A DNA stretch of 17,583 nucleotides from Flavobacterium psychrophilum (GTDB lineage Bacteria > Bacteroidota > Bacteroidia > Flavobacteriales > Flavobacteriaceae), in the NCBI GenBank assembly GCA_945869365.1, contig CAMBOW010000034.1, positions 1 to 17,583 on the forward strand. Reading direction: 5' to 3'. Numbering within the stretch: position 1 is the stretch's first letter; the number at the start of each line of letters is the position of its first letter. Below the pieces are notes generated by a model, which was given only the letters and a program-made list of their open reading frames with translations, searched no databases and had not been told where the DNA came from. Positions 15,225 to 17,583 of this stretch are shown here, one piece after another. A program made the position numbers and the translations under genes.

Positions 15225-16178
15225 ATGAAAAAATATACCAACACAGGAAGTAAAGATACCCGTTCCGGATTTGGAGCTGGAATGACCGAATTGGGTCAAA
15301 CAAACGAACAAGTAGTAGCCCTTTGTGCCGATTTGATTGGCTCGTTAAAATTTGACGACTTCAAAAAAAATCACCCGGAGCGTTTCTTTCAAATAGGCAT
15401 CGCCGAAGCCAACATGATTGGCATCGCAGCCGGATTAACCATCGGCGGGAAAATTCCATTTACCGGAACCTTTGCCAACTTTTCTACCGGAAGAGTCTAC
15501 GATCAGATTCGTCAATCGGTGGCCTATGCGGATAAAAACGTAAAAATTTGCGCCTCGCACGCCGGTTTAACCCTCGGGGAAGATGGTGCAACACACCAAA
15601 TATTGGAAGACATTGGCCTCATGAAAATGTTACCTGGCATGACCGTAATCAATACTTGCGATTACAACCAAACCAAAGCCGCAACACTGGCCATTGCCGA
15701 TCACCACGGCCCGGTTTATTTGCGTTTTGGCCGCCCGGTAGTACCCAACTTTATGCCGGCCGACGAAGCTTTCGTAATTGGAAAAGCCATCGTGTTGCAA
15801 GAAGGAACCGACGTGACGATTGTGGCCACCGGACATTTAGTTTGGGAAGCCTTAGTCGCTGCCGAAGCCTTGGCCGAAAAAGGCATTTCAGCCGAAGTGA
15901 TCAACATCCACACCATCAAACCGCTCGACGCAGCCGCGATCTTGAAATCGGTGCAAAAAACCGGTTGTATTGTAACTGCCGAAGAGCACAACATCATGGG
16001 TGGTTTGGGCGAAAGCGTTTCAAGTTGCTTGGTACAAAACCACTTAGTACCTCAAGAATTTGTAGCCGTGAACGACAGTTTTGGCGAAAGCGGAACTCCC
16101 GAACAATTGATGGAAAAATACGGCTTGAACAGCGCCGCGATTGTTGAAAAAGCAGAAAAAGTGCTGGCTCGTAAGTAG
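15225..16178 (+). CDS. tkt: Transketolase, C-terminal (pyrimidine-binding) subunit
   Basis: 317 aa. Starts KYTNTGSKDTRSGFGAGMTEL and includes FFQIGIAEANMIGIAAGL (54-71) with the catalytic Glu61 that protonates the aminopyrimidine of ThDP. ASHAGLTLGEDGATHQ (110-125), GPVYLRFGRPVVP and the C-terminal transketolase domain (about 190-317, TIVATGHLVWEALVAAEALA onward) follow. Together with the N-terminal subunit it gives 598 residues, close to short-form transketolases. It is co-transcribed with the upstream half and followed by a strong terminator at 16202. Confidence 0.94.
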   Translation: MKKYTNTGSKDTRSGFGAGMTELGQTNEQVVALCADLIGSLKFDDFKKNHPERFFQIGIAEANMIGIAAGLTIGGKIPFTGTFANFSTGRVYDQIRQSVAYADKNVKICASHAGLTLGEDGATHQILEDIGLMKMLPGMTVINTCDYNQTKAATLAIADHHGPVYLRFGRPVVPNFMPADEAFVIGKAIVLQEGTDVTIVATGHLVWEALVAAEALAEKGISAEVINIHTIKPLDAAAILKSVQKTGCIVTAEEHNIMGGLGESVSSCLVQNHLVPQEFVAVNDSFGESGTPEQLMEKYGLNSAAIVEKAEKVLARK

Positions 16179-16201
16179 TTTTTATTTTTATATTAAATCA
16201 A

Positions 16202-16229
16202 AATCCTCAAGCAATTGGGGATTTTTTTT
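16202..16229 (+). terminator. Rho-independent terminator after transketolase
   Basis: AATCCTCAA (16202-16210) pairs with TTGGGGATT (16215-16223), including one T-G wobble, around a GCAA tetraloop. A T-run to 16229 follows. It isolates the transketolase operon from the recombinase gene. Confidence 0.88.
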
Positions 16230-16256
16230 ATTTTTACATCCTATAAGCCCAAAAAT

Positions 16257-17300
16257 ATGAACTGGAAAGCCAAAATTATTTTCTACAAAGAATCTACACG
16301 TATTGCTGTTTATTTTGAAAAAAATGCAGTACTAATTGCTCAAATAAAAACAAACAAGGACGCGCGCTGGAGTGCTTCACAAAAGTACTGGCATTTACCC
16401 GATACTGAAGCCAATCGTATGCAATTTCAACTTCCACTTGCGCATACTGTAGTTCCTAATTCTGAGGGTGTCGAAAGTATCATTACGTTTAAACGGTATC
16501 TATTATCCAAAAGGTATAGCCCCAACACCATTTCAGCTTACAGCGAAGCATTGAAATCGTTTTTAACTTTTTGCAATACTAAAGCGGTAAACGAGATTAC
16601 GAATACTGATGTTATCGCTTATAACAATGAGTACATACTCAAGCATAATTTATCTTCTTCCTATCAAAATCAGATTGTCAATGCCATAAAACTGTATTTT
16701 AAAATTGTTAAAGAAACCAAGATTGAAATTGACAAAATTCATCGGCCTAAACGAGAAAAGGTATTGCCCAATGTTTTGAGCAAGGAAGAGGTAAAAGCTA
16801 TTCTTTTGGCACATTCAAACCTAAAACACAGAACCATGTTGAGTTTAATTTACTCTTGCGGATTGCGATGTGGCGAAGTGCTCTCCCTACAAGCCCAACA
16901 CATTGATTCGAAACGAAATATTATTTTAATTAAAAACGCAAAAGGAAAAAAAGATCGCATAGTGCCGTTGAGTTTAAAAATTTTGGCGATGCTACGCGAA
17001 TATTACCAACTTTATAAACCTAAAACCTATTTGTTTGAAGGGCAAAAACAAGGCGAACCCTATGATGCGCGAAGTTTACAGCTTATTTTAAAACAAGCTA
17101 TTGCAAAAGCCGGCATTTCAAAAGCCGTGACCTTGCATTGGTTGCGGCACAGTTATGCAACTCATTTGCTTGAAAGTGGCACCGATTTGCGATACATTCA
17201 AGAACTTCTTGGGCATTCTAGCAGCAAGACAACTGAAATTTATACTCATGTGAGCACTAAAAGCATCCAACAAATAAAAAGCCCTTTTGACGAGTTGTAA
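16257..17300 (+). CDS. Tyrosine recombinase/integrase (Xer/phage integrase family)
   Basis: 347 aa from ATG 16257. The longer frame to TTG 16215 starts inside the transketolase terminator stem and is rejected; TATTTTTA at 16229-16236 is a near-match -7 box. Residues 1-60 form a small beta-rich domain (KIIFYKES...AVYFE...WSASQKYWHLPDT), likely an arm-type DNA-binding domain. About 72-160 is a SAM-like core-binding domain (FKRYLLSKRYSPNTISAYSE). The catalytic domain carries GLRCGEVLSL (Arg204), AKGKKDRIVP (Lys229), HWLRHSYATHLLE (His294, Arg297), LLGHSS (His320) and the nucleophile Tyr329 in EIYTHV. All catalytic residues are present, so it should be active. It lacks the extra helix region of integron IntI as far as I can see. 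It is an isolated, more AT-rich gene next to a candidate recombination site, which suggests a mobile origin. Confidence 0.93.
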   Translation: MNWKAKIIFYKESTRIAVYFEKNAVLIAQIKTNKDARWSASQKYWHLPDTEANRMQFQLPLAHTVVPNSEGVESIITFKRYLLSKRYSPNTISAYSEALKSFLTFCNTKAVNEITNTDVIAYNNEYILKHNLSSSYQNQIVNAIKLYFKIVKETKIEIDKIHRPKREKVLPNVLSKEEVKAILLAHSNLKHRTMLSLIYSCGLRCGEVLSLQAQHIDSKRNIILIKNAKGKKDRIVPLSLKILAMLREYYQLYKPKTYLFEGQKQGEPYDARSLQLILKQAIAKAGISKAVTLHWLRHSYATHLLESGTDLRYIQELLGHSSSKTTEIYTHVSTKSIQQIKSPFDEL

Positions 17301-17475
17301 GCAATATTTTTATACGTTTACGTCTAAAATATATAGAAACAAAACTTCGTATAGCCACCCTAGATTGGGTGCATACTAGAAATTTAATAGCGCATATATA
17401 CTAGTTAGCGGTCATTGTAAAAAGACCAAAGTAAAATTGAACAAACAGAATAATAATATTAAAACAGACAGACAA
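17301..17475. other. Gene-free segment with candidate recombination site
   Basis: 175 bases between the integrase stop and the next ATG. ACGT-TT-ACGT lies at 17314-17323. An imperfect hairpin spans 17342-17385: CACCC/GGGTG closes a TAGATT loop, GTAT/ATAC and TTC/GAA extend the stem, and unpaired bases are unequal on the two arms. ATACTAG is repeated at 17373-17379 and 17398-17404. TAGCG is repeated at 17388-17392 and 17406-17410. GGTC/GACC (17410-17413, 17424-17427) forms a short second hairpin. Such bulged hairpins and repeated cores next to an integrase suggest attachment or cassette sites, but this is inferred. Confidence 0.4.
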
Positions 17476-17583
17476 ATGAAAAAAACAGGATTGACTTTTA
17501 TAATGCTTTTAACATTGGGTTTCATTGGTAAAGCGCAGACAACTAGATATTTTGAATTTTCGACAACCTGTGGACATGGAAAC
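17476..17583 (+). CDS. Secreted protein, N-terminal fragment (runs off the window)
   Basis: 36 codons from ATG 17476, open to the last base. The first 21 residues are a signal peptide (MKKTGLTFIMLLTLGFIGKA then Q). The mature part begins TTRYFEFSTTCGHGN, with a Cys and a Cys-Gly-His-Gly pattern. Too little is present to assign a family. The start faintly recalls Bacteroidetes secreted proteins related to BP74, an untested impression. Position right after an integrase and a candidate site makes it a possible first cassette gene. No good TAnnTTTG box lies close upstream (TAAAATTG at 17432-17439 has one mismatch). Confidence 0.7.
   Translation, partial: MKKTGLTFIMLLTLGFIGKAQTTRYFEFSTTCGHGN

Noticed and set aside
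15548..16147. 199-codon open frame in another frame of the transketolase C gene
   Set aside because: Arg/His/Ser-rich translation with no recognisable domain, fully inside a certain gene: a frame shadow.
16215..16256. Upstream TTG start of the recombinase frame
   Set aside because: It lies in the 3' arm of the transketolase terminator and adds 14 residues coded by the T-run; ATG 16257 fits better.
16257..17300. Integron integrase IntI
   Set aside because: The spacing between the core catalytic motifs looks like ordinary Xer/phage integrases, without the extra IntI-specific insertion; the cassette idea rests on the adjacent site only.
1..17583. CRISPR arrays, tRNA or rRNA genes, insertion sequences with terminal repeats
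   Set aside because: No regularly spaced repeats, no cloverleaf or rRNA-like stretches and no transposase frame were found.

Overview
The window comes from a Bacteroidetes chromosome, most likely a Flavobacteriaceae member close to Flavobacterium. The protein families are typical of that group: a flavobacterial DPP IV-like S9 peptidase, a Bacteroidetes-type Tgt, a transketolase split into two genes, and a secreted protein starting MKK...GKAQ. Matches to the Bacteroidetes -7 promoter element TAnnTTTG recur 17-35 bases before start codons (TATCTTTG before tgt and tkt; TATTTTTG before parD, where the leader is shorter). Shine-Dalgarno sequences are mostly absent. No rRNA, tRNA or CRISPR array was seen, and no gene-free stretch exceeds 300 bases.

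Layout. 1-104 is the 3' end of rplT, followed by a terminator. 215/236-2371 is a secreted S9 (DPP IV-like) peptidase, ending at a perfect 24-bp inverted repeat shared with the convergent gene. 2452-3714 (-) is a secreted protein with an amidotransferase-like Cys elbow. 3748-4282 (-) is a ParD/ParE-type toxin-antitoxin pair with a readable promoter/operator. 4361-5905 (-) is dnaB and 6051-7004 (-) is accA, with a terminator between them. 7149-7820 (+) is a PAP2 phosphatase divergent from accA.

7832-13283 (-) is a tightly packed, translationally coupled run read in the order tgt, LptF/LptG-type permease, EamA transporter, GT2 glycosyltransferase, ArnT/PMT-type glycosyltransferase. Its last four genes are all integral-membrane or envelope-glycan functions. 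The GT2 enzyme plausibly loads a polyprenyl phosphate with a sugar, and the GT-C enzyme transfers that sugar to an envelope acceptor.

13284-13543 is a non-coding region between divergent tgt and a VIT1-type metal transporter. It holds a 16-bp perfect palindrome and an approximately 85-base structured element that looks like a dispersed Bacteroidetes RNA or repeat. 13544-14239 (+) is the VIT1/CCC1 transporter, with a terminator. 14359-16178 (+) is the split transketolase (N then C subunit), with a terminator. 16257-17300 (+) is a complete tyrosine recombinase. After it comes about 175 bases with an imperfect bulged hairpin and repeated short motifs (a candidate recombination site), then the 5' end of a secreted protein gene running off the window. 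This right-hand edge resembles the head of an integrase-plus-cassette arrangement and, with the 13.35-13.44 kb element, is the least ordinary part of the window.
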